Below are positions 17,136 to 30,800 of a stretch of DNA of 55,134 nucleotides, piece after piece. The DNA comes from Macrophomina tecta (lineage: Eukaryota > Ascomycota > Dothideomycetes > Botryosphaeriales > Botryosphaeriaceae), in contig JAKSGN010000009.1 of the NCBI GenBank assembly GCA_024180945.1, positions 1 to 55,134 on the forward strand, in the 5' to 3' direction. Positions within the stretch are counted from its first letter, which is position 1, and each line of letters starts with the position of its first letter. The position numbers were made by a program, and so were the translations under genes. A model generated the notes under the pieces. The model was given only the letters and a program-made list of their open reading frames with translations, was not told the DNA's origin and searched no databases.

Positions 17136-18826
17136 AGGTCCTTCGGCCCGAAGAATTCTATAACGTATATAAGTTTTTAGTAGGTAACCCTTACTTCCTT
17201 CCGTGTCTTTTACTTATTATACCTAAGGTTTCCTCGACGTAACGTTATTACGCGCTCGTTAGTTACTACTAATACGAGATGCCTTTCCCCTATAGCGCTT
17301 ATCGTGCCGCTAGTACGAAGTATTTTATTAGCTTAGATTCGGGGCACTATAAGCGCTATTTATTAAAGAACTATAAATACGACTTAGTAGTTTCTTAGCG
17401 CGATTATATATCTTTCCCGCTTATTCTCTATCCTGGCTAACCGTTATAGGGGCGAAAATTAACGCGAAAGTAAAGAAGATAGAGGATTAGCTAGAGCGCC
17501 TTTATAAGAATAAGCGTTAGATTTTAGTAGAGGAGTTAAAACTCTAAGAGCGTTGTTTCGAGGTATACGCTTATTATTATCGCTTAAAGAAGTAACTCGC
17601 TCTTCTTACGTATAAGTAAAAGGGGATGTTTAAACGCGAGCTAGCGTTTATTAAGAAGTTAAAAAAGCTCGAAAAGAAGAATCGCGATAAGCGATGTATA
17701 GCTAGCGAGAATATACTAACTTTAAAACATTCTTCGAGTCTTTCTATTATTACGGGCTTCTCGAATTTTAGAGGTTCTTAGTCTAACTTAGTAGCTAGGA
17801 TTACGTTTCCGTCTAGGGCTAAGTTATAAATAGATTCGTTCTTTTAGGGCGACCCCGTTTCCGCGAAAGGTTAGGGTTCTAATAATAAAATTTTATAACG
17901 AGATCTAGGTATATATCGTTCTTTAGTATCTACTAGTTATCTTTATTTCCGTAACCTTCCTATTTAACGAGATATTTAAGCTAACGGCTAAACCGCTTAT
18001 AGTCTAGAATCTTTTCGACTAGGTACTAGTTTTTTTCGGCGTTAGGATTTTCCAGTATAATCTCTTTCTATATTTCTAGAATAGTGGCGTTTTCTAGCGC
18101 TAGCTTAAGTATTACTATGTAAAAGATAGAGTTTATTCGTATATTAGATAGTTTAAGTTAATACGTAACTTCTCTAAGTTTTTCTATAATTTTAAATAGA
18201 CCGATTTTCTTAAAATCTAATTTATCGCTCGGTTGTTTTAATTTAATATTTTTTGTAAGGAGGTATACTTTATTCCTTCTTTTAAGGTTTAGTACCGCCT
18301 AGTACCGTCTATTATAGTATTTAAATATTATAATTCGTATATATTCGAGGTCGAGACTAATAGCTTTATATAATTCTCTTAGCTACTCGGCTTTAAGAAC
18401 GCCTTTCTAGGCTAATTTTCTACTTAGAATAACTTCTCTATACGCGTCTAGTTTAAACCTATAGTTAGTAAAAAATAGGAATACGTTAATTAACTCTTAT
18501 TTAGCGCTATTATAGGCGAATTATACTATAGATAGCTATATAGCCTAGTTATTCTATAGGTAGTTAATATAGCAGCGAAGATATTATTCGAGAGTCTAGT
18601 TTATTCGTTCTATTTAGCCGTTGGTTTGCGCGTATACTATTATAGAGAGTTTATTTTTTACTCTAAGCTAGCGTATAAGCATTTACTAAAATTTAAATCT
18701 TATTAGCTTATTTCTATCTAAGACTAATACTTCTGGCATTCCGTAGTCCGCGAAAATATATTAGAGAAACGTATAGACTAGCTATTCTATATTTAATACC
18801 TCTAGATAGGGTAAAAAGCATACGTA

Positions 18827-19621
18827 TGTTACGAACCCCCGGGGACAAGGGCTTTATGACCCCGCGGGCTGGGAGCCCGCACGGGAAAAGGCACCGCAGG
18901 GGCCAGAAACCCTCACGGGCAGCAGAGCCGCACGACCAAGGCGCCCGCACGGGAAAACCAGCCTCAAGGGAGGACGGCGCGTACGGACCCAGGCTAGGCA
19001 ACAACAGAAGCCCACACGGGAACGACGCCCACGCGGCGCAGCGACACACCAAGGGCAGAATCCCGCAGGGGAAGAATCAGTCACGGAAGTACGCTTGGCC
19101 AAACCGGGTAGTAAGTACAGGAGTATACACCCTTGCCAAGGCAGGAGATGGAACCCGGGAAACCGACTTTCGAGCACGAAGAACGAACAAGAGAAAGGCG
19201 GACATATCGTCCGCTCATCAAGGAAGAAGTCGGATTCCGGAAAACGGGCATTAGCGCCCAAGTCACGTGGGGCCCACCAGGCCCACTCGAGGATCAGAAG
19301 CCTTGGCACTGATCCAACTCTCAGATTGATCCAACACCACGACTGATCCAACAGTCGTCCTGATCCCCAGATTGTCATAGCTTTCCTACAGTATATAGAA
19401 CACACTCATTAGGTAGTACTTTGGCCTTCGTGGTCAACTCAAGATTCCAATACAGACTTATTGGAGGTAACAAGCCTGACGCGCACCGCGCACCGACCTG
19501 TCACGTGATCGCTACCCATCGTTCCAATCCTTTACCCTTCTCTTGTCCTTCAAGGTAAACCTTACCGCTACCTGACCCTGCTAGGCGACTCCGAAGCCTA
19601 GTGGAAGAGGCCGCCGTTACA
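18827..19621 (+). repeat. Intact solo LTR (795 bp) with TSD ACGTA
   Basis: GC-rich, un-RIPed LTR starting TGTTACGAAC and ending GCCGTTACA, flanked by the 5-bp duplication ACGTA (18822-18826 and 19622-19626). Therefore a clean insertion followed by LTR-LTR recombination. A TATA-like GTATATAGAA lies near 19391. RIPed relatives are at 26124, 27085, 40413 and 49174. It sits inside RIPed pol and so arrived after that mutation. Confidence 0.9.
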
Positions 19622-20279
19622 ACGTACTTCGTAAGTCTATTAATAAAGACTAAAATTAAGTTATACTTAACTTCTATAAGCGGATCTCTAGACTCTAGTA
19701 GCTTCGTAATAAAGTCTAGTATAATCTATTACTATAGTCGTTCCGGTACTTCTAGGGGTTATAGTTATCCGTATAGAGCATATATTACGGCTTTACTTCG
19801 GATATAAAGGTCGTATTATAAAACTATACGCTAGACTATCTTTCGTAATTTCGGAAAGTAGAAGTTTTACGTAATTCTCTTAGTTATTCTATCGATATTC
19901 TAATATCTATATACGGGTACTACGTATATATTCTTAACGAGTACTTCTTATAGTCTTATCGGGATATAGATTAATTCTTTAAAGAGAAGCGTTTCTTTCC
20001 TATCTTAAGTAATACGCGGGTCGTTCTTAAGCGCTAAAAGTTTCTACGCGAAGAAGTCCTAAGCGTATACTTCTTAAATCTTCTAATACTACGGGTTTAA
20101 CTCGATACGAAGTATTAGAAAAGACTATCTAGCGAGGATAAATAATCTATCGCTTATCTACTATAATACTATAGATTATGACTCGATTCTTTCTTTTATA
20201 TAGTCTACCCTTCTACTAAGCGCGTTAGCGGCGGCGTTATCTATACCTTTTCTATACATAATCTTAAAGTTATAGGATG

Positions 20280-21500
20280 CTAATTCTTATAACTAGCGAA
20301 TCTATCATCGGTTTAGCTTCTTAGTCGTAGTAAAGTGCGTGAGATTCTAATAGTTATAATATACTATTACCTATTATTCGGCTTCTTCTAGATAGTATCT
20401 CTAGTACTTAAACGCTAAGACTATAGCTAAGAGCTCCTTATTATAAGTATTATAGTTAAGCTCTACCGGGGTAAACTTTCTTAAATAGAACGCGATTAGA
20501 TGCTATCTACCTTACTTATTAGGCTAGCTAAGATATACTTCTAGGGCGAATTCTAACGTATTAGTTTCTACTTCGATAGATTTATCGGGATCGTATATTT
20601 CTAAAACGAGTACTTCGTAAAATATCTACTTTAGCGAATCGAAGGCTTATTACTAATCGTCTTTTTATTAAAAGCTATACTTCTTCTAAGTAAGTCGCGT
20701 TAAAGGTTTTATAATCTTTAAATAGTTCTAGATAAACTTCTTATAGAAGTTCGTAAATCTAAGAAAGAACTATACTTTCTTAATCGTCTTTAGTACTAGC
20801 TATTTCTTAATAGAGTCTAGTTTCGAGTCTATACTAATATATTCGGGGATAATAATAAAGCCTAAGAATTTTATTCTTTATACGTGCTATTCGTACTTCT
20901 CTAGTACGATAGATAGATTTTTTACTTAGAGGATTTCTAGAATCTTTCTAATATACTTCTTATATTCCTCGAGTATTTCTAAAAAGATAAGGATATCGTC
21001 GAGGTAAGCTATATAGAAGATATCTAAGTAGTCGCGTAGCGTATTATTAATAAGATTCTAGAAGATTATTAGCGCGTTAGTAAATCTAAATAGTATAATC
21101 GTGTACTCGTAGAGTTCTAGCCTTATATAAAAGACTATCTTCTACTCTTTTCCTTCTTTAATTCTAACTAAGTAATATCTATTCTAAAGATCTAGCTTTA
21201 TAAAGTACTTCGTATTCTCTAACTTATTCTAGAGCTCGTTAATATGTAAGAGCGAGTAGCGATTCTTAATTATAATATCGTTAAGTTATCGGTAGTCGAT
21301 ATAGAGGCGTAACTTACTATTCTTCTTAGAAATAAAGAGGATCGAATATTTAGCTAATAACGTTAATAGCTAAATATATCCTCGTTCGAGATTCTTCTTA
21401 ATATATTTTTTTAAAGCCTCTATTTTCTTTTTTAATAAGAAGTAGATAGGCTTATAAGCTAGCTTTATTTCTAGCTTAAGCGGAATCTCGTAGTTCTATA
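20280..21500 (-). pseudogene. RIPed Gypsy RT/RNase H
   Basis: The reverse complement of 20985-21015 gives AYLDDILIF, the reverse transcriptase active-site motif, and the complement of 20290-20340 gives HFTTTKKLNR, typical of Gypsy RNase H. Stops are everywhere because of RIP; no intact ORF remains. Confidence 0.65.
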
Positions 21501-23924
21501 GTTAATACTTAGGTAAGTCTTCCTTTCCTCTTTCTTAATAAACGGTAACTAAGTTCTAATATTTATCGAGTACTATTTCTATTTCTAGTATTGGAGGTAT
21601 TTCTTATAGTCGCGACTATATCTTTAAACTACTATATTATTTTCTCTTAATTCTCGTAGAATTATCTTCTCCGATAGAAGTTAGATAGTTCTTATTCTTT
21701 AGCCCTTTCTATTAGGCCCTAGCTAGTGCTCTCTATTATACCGCCGGTAAGAGTTAAATATATATAAGGCAGACCTAATATTCCTAGCGTTATATACGCC
21801 GAAATACCTCTTTTAAGATTATCTAGACGTCTACTAAAGATTCTAGGGCTACTAATTACTTTCGCGAAGCCTTACTTTTAGCCTTACGCTTTCTCTACGT
21901 AGTTCTTTATAATAAGTATTATACCTAAATTTCGGGTATTCTTAACTCGGTAGGGCTTACTCCGCTTAAGGCACTATATTTTACTAAAGAGGCGGCGTCT
22001 TATACGCTATAGTTCTAGTCCTATCTTAGGCTTTTCTTAAGGTTACCGTTAATACTACTATTACTAGGCCTTACGCTATCGTTTAAGTCTTACGTTTCTT
22101 CTAATAATTCGAGGGTATCGTTTCGCTTAATAGGGCTTATTTCTATAATAGAATTATATTTTACTAAGAAGGCTTCGCCTTCTACGTCGTAGTTCTAGTT
22201 CTAACTTATACTACTATCGAAGTCGCCTATATAGTTACCGTATTTAGGCCTTATACTAGCTACTTTCCGTTTTATACTAAAAATATATCCTTAAAAGATA
22301 TCTAGTAGTTCTTATTTAATATTCTTATAACTACTTTTTAGGTTTTCGATAATATCCTAGATATTCTATTATAGGAAGAGTATATCGCTCGCCTAGTTAA
22401 TAAGGGGGTTACGAGTCCTAAGCTAAGGTATTCTAAGAATAACGTCGTATTCTAGAATTCTTTAGATATTAAGAGTAATCTAATTAGGGTATTTATTAAC
22501 TTTTAGTAAGACTTTTTCTATTTTAATACATATCTATTCTTCTCTATAGTTGGTATTTCTTTTATTAAATCTACTAAGAGAGTAGGGTTCTTTCTTTTTT
22601 TAATAAGAAATATTTAATTTTTATACTAGTTCGTTATAGATAAAATCTTTACTTAATCTACTATTAACTAGTATCGAGATTATACGTTCTTATAGAACTT
22701 TAGTAATCTTAAATTATCTCTAAAGTTTCTTTCTAGTAAGAGTTTCCGTTTCCGATATACGTAATACTATATAAAGGGACCTAGACTATAGCCCCTAGAT
22801 TAATTCTAATACTATAGGGCCGTCTAGTTTTTTAGCTTTAGATAGCCGTAGACTTTACTATATATATAGTCTTTCTATTTATTAACTTAAAGGTATATTT
22901 ATTTCTAGTTAGTTTATTTATTAGCACGTAACTATTTTCGCTAATAGACTATATCCCTTCGCACCTAGTATTAGAAAGCTAGTATATTAAGTTTCTCGTT
23001 TAGTATTTACTAGAGTATATAATTCTAGATAGTTATTATACCGTATTAATAAAGAATTCTTACTAACTCTCGAAGAAAGTTATAGTCTATTTACTATTAA
23101 GTAGTTATTCTTTAATAATAGAGCGTTACGAGTGCGGTTTTCTTCGTAATAATAAGTTTATACTTCTTTTTATTTTACTCGATTTGGGTTTTCTAGAGGG
23201 TCTCTTAGCGCTATATCTATAGTACCGTAAGGGCTAACCCTCTCTCGTAGGAAATCTAGATTATCTAGATGAGTTAATCGCTCTTATTTATTATCTCTAC
23301 GCTAATTCTATACTTAGCTATAAGGCGCTTAAGTTCTAAAAGAATTATAGAGTCCGGTATAGCTTTTACTTCGCTATTTATTAAGTTATATAGTTCTTTA
23401 GTCTCGCTATTTACGAGCTCCTCGTCTAAGAAAAAGCTATTAATAATATTATCGGTCTCGCTAACTTCTTCGTTCCTAGTTATTATACTAAATTATTATA
23501 GTTCGTAGGGGTACTATTCTAATATATTCTTGCTGCTTTAGTGCGTTTAATAGTTATCGTTATAGTAGGCTATCTAGTATAACGTATCGTAGTTATCTTA
23601 GTAGAATATAACTAATACTTCGCGCTAGGCACTCGAGGTCTACTTCTTCTTCTTCTTATTACGAGGGTTCTACGGGCATTTAGAAGAGAAGTACTTATTA
23701 CTACTATAGATAATATAGAGTCGATTCTTATAGCGCTATTTTTACTCGTTCGTCTAGTTTAAATTAGGTTCTTTAGGCTTTTTATTATTATTTCGATCTT
23801 TATTCTCTTTTTTATCGTCTTAACGGTTAGCGGCGTCTAAAGCTATAGTATTTTCTTTTTTTAATATAGTGCGTTCTTAGCGTGGCTTAGTTATATTTAC
23901 TTAGTAGCTACTCTTTTTTTTAAA

Positions 23925-24689
23925 TTACTTATTAGTCCGTCTTCTATTTATATTAGTAGCTAGGCGGATTAGTTCCGGGAGTATTTCTAGCTTATTATAG
24001 TAGAATATAGCCTCTTTAATCTCGTCCTTCAGGCCGCGGTAGTACAGCTGTCGGAGCGTGTAGTCTGAGTGCTCTCCGGCGACGTAGGCTGCTTCTTGGA
24101 ATTCGGCCGTGTAGTCGAGTACGGACTTTTTCTGCTGAATCCTGAAAAGGATCTGATTGGCGCGCTTGGCCTCGTCGATGGCACTGAAAGCGTCCTGCAG
24201 TTGTTTGGCGAATGTCCTGTAGTCGGAGAAGATGGCCTGGGTCTGAGGCGACCATTGCCATTGCGGCTTTTCTTGGGTCTCTCGTTTATAAGGTCTGAAC
24301 CACTTTTCTGCTGCTCCTCGGAGGAAGGTACTGGCGTAGCGAACCTTGTCTGCGTCGTTGCCGAATTGTCCTTTGGCGAAGTGCAGATAGTCTTCCAGCT
24401 GCATGAGGAAGCTCTGCGTCTTGGTACGCTCTCCGTGGTAAAGGTCCGGCTTCGGCACCTTGACCTTAGTGGTTGGGTCCCTTGCAGGGCTTGGCCCAGT
24501 GGTTTGATCCTGCCGACCCCTCAGGACGAGATTCTCGGCTCGTAGTTCCTGAATCATCTGCATGAGTTCTCTCATGGTGGGCTCCGTTTGCTCCTGTCGA
24601 GCGGGCTGAGGGGGCCCGGGAGTCGGTGTGTGAGGAACTGCTGGACGATCTTGTCCCGCGCTGATGTCCTCCATGTTGACCGAGTCCAT
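23925..24689 (-). pseudogene. Gypsy Gag N-terminal part (254 codons)
   Basis: ATG at 24689-24687, just inside the 5' LTR. It has a Pro-rich N-terminus, a coiled-coil-like stretch (MRELMQMIQELRAENLVL), then the retrotransposon Gag core (FLRGAAEKWFRPY ... LDYTAEFQEAAYVAGEHSDY ... LYYRGLKDEIKEAI). Left of about 24028 the codons are RIPed, and the frame stops at 23925 before any zinc knuckle. So this is a truncated Gag, not a functional one. Confidence 0.8.
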
Positions 24690-24780
24690 TGCTGTTTCCT
24701 AAACTCGTTAGGGGGTGATACCTTACCCGATGAGACTTGATCTCGGAACCTTCCTCTCCTTGCAAGGATGGTGGTCAAAG

Positions 24781-25216
24781 TGTAACGAGCGGGCCTCTGC
24801 CTCTAAGGATCCAAACACCAAAGAGGGAGAAAACCTGTCGAGGGGGTTTTCCTTGAGTGGGTACAAGAAGAGGGTGAGAGCAAGTCGAACACGTGATGAG
24901 ACTGAGCACTGCGTGCGAAGGCCGTGTTACTAACAATGTGCTGAATTGTTATGGAAGTTGACCACGAAGGTCAAAGCTATCTAAGGAGTGTGGTTTATAT
25001 ACAAGTAGGAAAGTGTATACAATCTAGTGGTGCTGTTGCGAGCCCAGCTCCAGAGGGCTCGAGGTGAGCCGTTGTGAGCCCGGCTCGTAAGGGCTCGGTG
25101 GGTCCGTCCTTGGGTACTCACGTGCTGAGCCACGTGATCCCCTCTTTTCTTTGGAGTTCCCCGCAGAACGTCCTTTCCTTCCTTATTCCCTATACTGTGG
25201 AGGCTGCGCCGTAACA
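24781..25216 (-). repeat. 5' LTR of the minus-strand Gypsy (un-RIPed)
   Basis: 436 bp. On the minus strand it runs TGTTACGGCG ... CTCGTTACA with matching TGTTAC/GTAACA ends. It contains two GAGCCC/GGGCTC inverted repeats near 25030-25100. Its first 53 plus-strand bases equal, in reverse complement, the end of the LTR at 33035-33501. Confidence 0.85.
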
Positions 25217-26123
25217 AAACTATACGACTATTAAGAACTTATTAATAAGTTCTATCGCCAAAACCTAGATTAACTAATACCGCCGACTTATTATATACGA
25301 AGGACCCGAAATCGAACTTAGAAAATAGAGATAACCGCGCCTAATTAACTAGACCGGAACCCTTAGGGGGGGTAGAACCTAAACTAATGCTAAGAGACCT
25401 AATAGACTAGAATACCCCTATAACGTTATTAGCTAAGGCATCGCTACGTAAACGCTTTGGCGATCGTTCCTTCTTAGTATTTTTAGGGTTAACCGGACTC
25501 CTAGCCTCGCGGGTAGCCTTTAGGCGATCTAATTCTTTAAGATTCTTAATAGACTATACCTTCTTATTTAATATTAAGCTACTACGACGCTATAATAGAA
25601 CCTTTTACTTACGGGAATGCTCTAAGCGAGACGAGATAGTACGTAGCTCGAATATTAGCTTAGAGATAGTATCTAAAGCCTCTATCTTATTAGTAGTAAC
25701 CTTTATAATAGCACGCTCGAGACAAATAACTAGAAAAAAAAAGTTAAAACTAGTTAGAAAAAGACGGAAAAAACTTATAATTATTCTTCTCCGCACTACT
25801 AGTATTATAGTAGATATTACTACGACGGGCACACTCCCTATAGCGTAAATACCCCGAAGTAATACGATATACTACGGGCTTACCCTTCTCCTCTAATAAA
25901 AGACACCGAGCGTAAGAAATCGATATATTAAGGTCTAGAAGCGTATATAAAGAATTAATCTTCGTACTAAGAAATTTACGCTTAACCTACTACTCATCGC
26001 GCTTACGTTTAGGAGGCATTATGGGAAAGACTTATAAGAAAAAGAAATAAAATAATAAAAAAAGCCTAAGATATAGACGAATAGATAAATCTTTAGGCTA
26101 AAGATTCTTAAGAGGGGGAATAG
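25217..26123 (+). mobile_element. RIPed LTR-element internal tail with polypurine tract
   Basis: AT-rich, no intact gene. It ends in the polypurine-like AAGAGGGGGAATAG directly before the LTR at 26124, so at least the right part is the 3' internal end of a plus-strand element. Moderately coding-like but stop-ridden sequence lies at about 25290-25620; I could not assign it. Confidence 0.5.
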
Positions 26124-26910
26124 TATTACGAACCCTAAGATATAAGGGCTTTATAACCCTACGAGTAAAAAGCCCGTACGAGAAAAGACACCGTAGGGGC
26201 TAAAAACCTATAAGAACGATAGAGCTATACTACTAGTATACCCGCACGGGAAAACTAGCCTTAAGGAAAGATAGCGCGTACGGGCCTAGATAAGATAGTA
26301 ATAGAAGCCCGCACGAAAGCGACGTCTACGCGGTATAGTAAGACTACGAGAATACTAACTAGATTAAACTCCCGTAGGGGAAGAATATCTATAAGGAAGA
26401 GATTACGAATCCTAAAAGCTAACTTTAGACTAGAGAAACGGACGGGATAAAGTTAGATAACTTATATAGTCTAAGAAATAATAGTCTAGCGGTAGAATAC
26501 TTTCTTAACCGATATAGAAGTCGGATTCTAGAAAATAGATATTAGCGCCTAAGTTACGTATAGTCTACCCGACCTACTTATAGATTAGAAGCCTTGGTAA
26601 AGATCTAATCCTTAGAATAATCTAATACTACGACTAATTTAATAGTCGTCTTAATCTATAGATTATTATAGCTTTTTTATAGTATATAGATATACTTCTT
26701 AGATAGTACTTTAACCTTTATAGTTAACTTAAAGTTCTAATATAATTCTATTAGAGGTAATAAGCCTAACGCGCACCGCGCACCGATATATTATATAATT
26801 ACTACTATTATTCTAATCCTTTACCCTTCTCTTATTCTTTAAGGTAAACCCTTTAGCTACCTAACCTTACTAGGCGATTCTAAAGCCTAGTAGAAGAGGC
26901 CGCCGTTATA
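26124..26910 (+). repeat. RIPed LTR (family of 18827-19621)
   Basis: Starts TATTACGAAC and ends CCGCCGTTATA, collinear with the intact 795-bp LTR. It is preceded by a polypurine tract and its flanking pentamers differ, so it is the 3' LTR of a degraded element. Confidence 0.8.
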
Positions 26911-27084
26911 ATATCTTATAGTCCTCGCGATTAATATACTTACCTAGAAGAACCTATTTAGTATACTTATATTTTAAAGGTATTATAAAAATTTACTAGA
27001 GAAAAGAAAGAAAGAATAAGAAAAATCTAAGATATAAATAAATAAATAAATCTTCGAGCTAAAGATTCTTAAAGGGGGGGATAG
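26911..27084 (+). other. Short RIPed tail with polypurine tract
   Basis: 174 bp whose right half is homologous to the sequence before 26124 (AAGATTCTTAAAGGGGGGG ATAG). It looks like the last fragment of a second plus-strand element. Confidence 0.5.
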
Positions 27085-27872
27085 TATTATAAATCCTAGA
27101 AGATAAGGGCTTTATAACCCTACGAGCAGAAAGCCTATATAGAAAAAGATCTTATAGGAACTAAAAACCCTTATAAGTAGTAGAGCTATACGACTAAGAC
27201 GCCTATATAGAAAAACTAGCCTTAAGAAAGAATAGCATGTATAAACCCTAGATAAGCTATAGTAGAAGCCTATACGAGAATAATATATACGTAGTATAGT
27301 AATATACTAAGAGTAGAATTCTATAAGAAAAAAAGTAGTTATAAAAATATATTTAGCTAAGCTAGATAGTAAGTATAAAAATATATATTCTTACTAAGAA
27401 TAAGAGATAAGATTTAAGAAACTAACTTTTAAGTATAAAGAATAAATAAGAGAATAGTAGATATATTACCTACTTATTAAAAAAGAAGTTAGATTCTAGA
27501 AAATAGATATTAGTACCTAAGTTATATAGGATCTACTAGGCCTACTAAATAATAAAGAATTACGACTATTCTCTATAATACTTAGATAACTAAGAATATT
27601 AACTATCTACTACTATTTATAGATTACTATATATATTTTATAATATATAGATATACTTTTTAGATAGTACTTTAATCTTTATAGTTAACTTAAGATTCTA
27701 ATATAGACTTATTAGAGATAATAAGTCTAATATATACTATATACTAATCTATTACGTAATTACTATCTACTATTCTAATTCTTTATTCTTCTCTTATTTT
27801 TTAAGATAAATCTTACTACTATTTAACCCTACTAGGCGACTCTAAAGCCTAGTAAAAGAGACTACCGTTATA
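27085..27872 (+). repeat. RIPed LTR (family of 18827-19621), second copy
   Basis: Starts TATTATAAAT, ends TACCGTTATA. More strongly mutated than 26124-26910. Two LTRs in tandem with only 174 bp between them suggest an internal deletion or recombination. Confidence 0.75.
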
Positions 27873-30800
27873 AATATATATCTTATATTTTAATAGATAG
27901 TTATTTTTATTAAATTTATACTTAAATATTTAAGTAAGCGGTATTATCTTTTTAGTATTATCTTATATATTTATTACTAAAATAATATTCTATACTTTTT
28001 TATTCTAGACTTTCTATAGTTTCGTTTCTAATACTTTAAGAAATTTAGCGCCTATTAAATATATAAGAGTATTATTATACGTCTTAAACTTAGATAGAAG
28101 AGTATTTTAGTACTAGTATATTAGCTATTTAGTAGATAATACTATAATAAATATAGTTCTCTAGGCTTAACCTAAGTACTAATTAAGTAGAAGTTATATA
28201 ATATAGGCTAATTTACGTGTTCTTTTACCTTAAATAATTAAATTTAAATTAATTTATGCGCTAATTTCTAAGCCTCTTAGTGTACGGTTACCTTATACGG
28301 CTACTAGATTAGGCGAAGTCTTATATTAAGCTAGTATTAGTTACTCGAGTCTTAGTTATTATTCTTAATTATTTTCTAAGGCTTAAGGAGCTAGTTAGTA
28401 ATATTATTTAAGCGTTATAGATATAGTTTCTAAATCTAGCTATAGCTTTTAATTATTTTAGATTTAACTATCTCTAGTTATAATTATTCTAATATTCTAT
28501 ATTTAGTATACTTAAAGGCTACTTTTAGGCTACTCTTCTTATAAGTTTAACCTATTACTCGTTATAGATAGTAATAGTATTAGTAGTTAAATAAATAAAT
28601 CTAGCTAATAGCTACTACTAGCTTCTATAGCTTAGTTTTATTTTTAAGACTAAACTAGTTTATTTTTTAAAAACTTATTACTTATTAATAAGACTAAAAA
28701 TAATATAAAATTATTATTATTTAAATAAATTTATAGATATATAAAAGTTTATTTTTTTTAGCTTCTAATACTTCTTAATAGTACTCTTTTTTATAAGATA
28801 AGTACTTACTATTCTTATTAAATATAATATCTCTAATATATAGGATTTTATCTATACTTAGTATCTAGATTTAAAATATATTAGTAGAGTTATATTTAAC
28901 TAAATATCTAATTAGCGCTCTTTTCTAAAGCTTTTAGATATATAGAATTATCTTATTTAGTATATATACTTTATAGCTATATATACGTAGATAGCTAACG
29001 TTTAGCTTCTTACTATAAACTATTTTAAATAAAGTATTCTAGTTAAGGTCTTTAACTAGTATTCTATTAAAGATATAAGTAGCTATATAAACGTATTTAG
29101 ACTAGTAGTAATTAGATAGATTACTACTAATTTATAGTATTTTTATCTTTAGAATAAGTAATTATTTAAAATATTTAGTATTACTATTCTACTTAGATAT
29201 TTAAGAACTTAATATTTTAAGAATAATTTCTTTCTACTAGAGTTCTCTCTAGAAGGTAGTTCTAAGAGATATTTTACTATTTAAGTATATAAATATTACT
29301 TTTTAGTAAAAGTATTTTTTAATTATTTATTTTATTAATAGAATAATATCTACATAGTTATTTTTATTTATATAGATTATTATAATTATATACTACGTAG
29401 CTATATATTTAAGATATATTATCTATATATATTTATTAGTAGCTTTAACTATCTAAATAAGATTAATTAATATTTAGAAAAATAGTTCTAAGAATAATAT
29501 CTTAGATATTATATTATATAAGATAATTTAATAAGCCTTAGCTTAAATATATATATTATAGTATTATAATATAGCTTCTTTAGTAATAGCTATATCTTTA
29601 GTAGTAGCTAGTATAGCTTTAATAATAATAAGTAATATATAAGTAAAGACGTTATACTATTACTTTACTAGATATTTATAGATTATAAGTTCTATAGTAA
29701 TTTAATTCTCTAGATTCTTTACCTTATTAAGCTCTATAAAGTAGAGGTTTTAGTAGAGTATTAATTTATACTTAATAATATCTTTCTTTTAAAAGACTAG
29801 GTAAACTATATTAAGATAAACTTTTTTTTATTTATCTTAGTAACTAATATAAGGTTAGCTATAAATAATAGTATATAGATAGTATTTAGTAACGTTAGAA
29901 TTTATTATATTAAGTAACGATAAGCCTTAATAGTAACTATACTAAATACTTTTACTAAAATATATATATTACCACTTATAATATAGTTATTAGGGCCTAT
30001 ATTACGTGTTTTAGTAAATCGCTTCTTTATATATTAATTATATATATAGTATAAGAAGCTAGTATTAACTATCTATAAAAGCTATAATATAGTTAGTTTA
30101 CTATATTTAGCTATAAGTAATATAATAATAATAGCTATAAGTACTATTAGATTTTTATTCTTAAAATCTTTTACTTAAGCTATTAAGTTCTAATAATCTT
30201 AATTTTTATTAGTAGGTTTACTTTCTTTAGCTTCTCTAGCTAGTACGTATTTAACTATTACTTTAGTACGTAGATTACTTATTTTCTTTTAAATTTAAGT
30301 CTAAATATTCTTCTTTAGCTTCTACCTAAATAGATATACTTATTTATTTAGATAGTAGTATTTAGATATTTAGTAAAGTATACTATATAGATATAGTCTT
30401 AGTAGTAGATTTTCTAATTAGCGCTTATTTTAAAGTATTACTATTATTATTATTTAAGTAGTATCTTTATCTTAGACTACTTACTTATGCCTTACATATT
30501 TTTAGTAATTGGTAATATAGTTAGTAACCTTTAGTTTAGTATTTACTATTTTAGAAGACTCTCTAATAGCTATTATAGTATATTTAGAGTTATATAAAAG
30601 AAGTAAATTAAGAAAAGTATTAATATCTTATTTTAATATAATCTCTAGTATCTTTAGAGCTTTAGCTTTATAAACTATTTCTTTCTATTAGTTTAGCTAC
30701 TTATCTATATTCTAATTATTAGAAGGCTTTTCTAGCTAGTAAAGCTACTTAATAATAAGGTATTTTTATATAGTAATAGATAGTTTAATTCTTACTTATA

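Larger units (their letters stand above)
16633..25216 (-). mobile_element. Minus-strand Gypsy LTR retrotransposon, mostly RIPed
   Basis: Bounded by LTRs of one family in the same orientation (16633-17121 and 24781-25216). The order along the minus strand is 5' LTR, gag (24689-23925), then RIPed pol with reverse transcriptase (AYLDDILIF near 20985-21015) and RNase H (HFTTTKKLNR near 20290-20340), then the polypurine tract at 17122-17135. A 795-bp solo LTR of another family is inserted at 18827-19621. Without it the element is about 7.8 kb. Everything left of about 24028 is RIPed; the 5' LTR and most of gag are not. Confidence 0.8.

Noticed and set aside
25217..25224. Target-site duplication CTATA for the minus-strand Gypsy (16628-16632 and 25220-25224)
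   Set aside because: The right copy is three bases away from the LTR end, so the match may be chance.
25605..25832. Minus-strand ORF of 75 codons, hydrophobic
   Set aside because: Lies in RIPed AT-rich DNA; hydrophobic residues follow from TTA/ATA codons. No domain.
26124..27872. Complete short LTR retroelement with two LTRs
   Set aside because: Only 174 bp lie between the LTRs and both are preceded by the same polypurine tail, so they are two stacked 3' ends rather than a pair.
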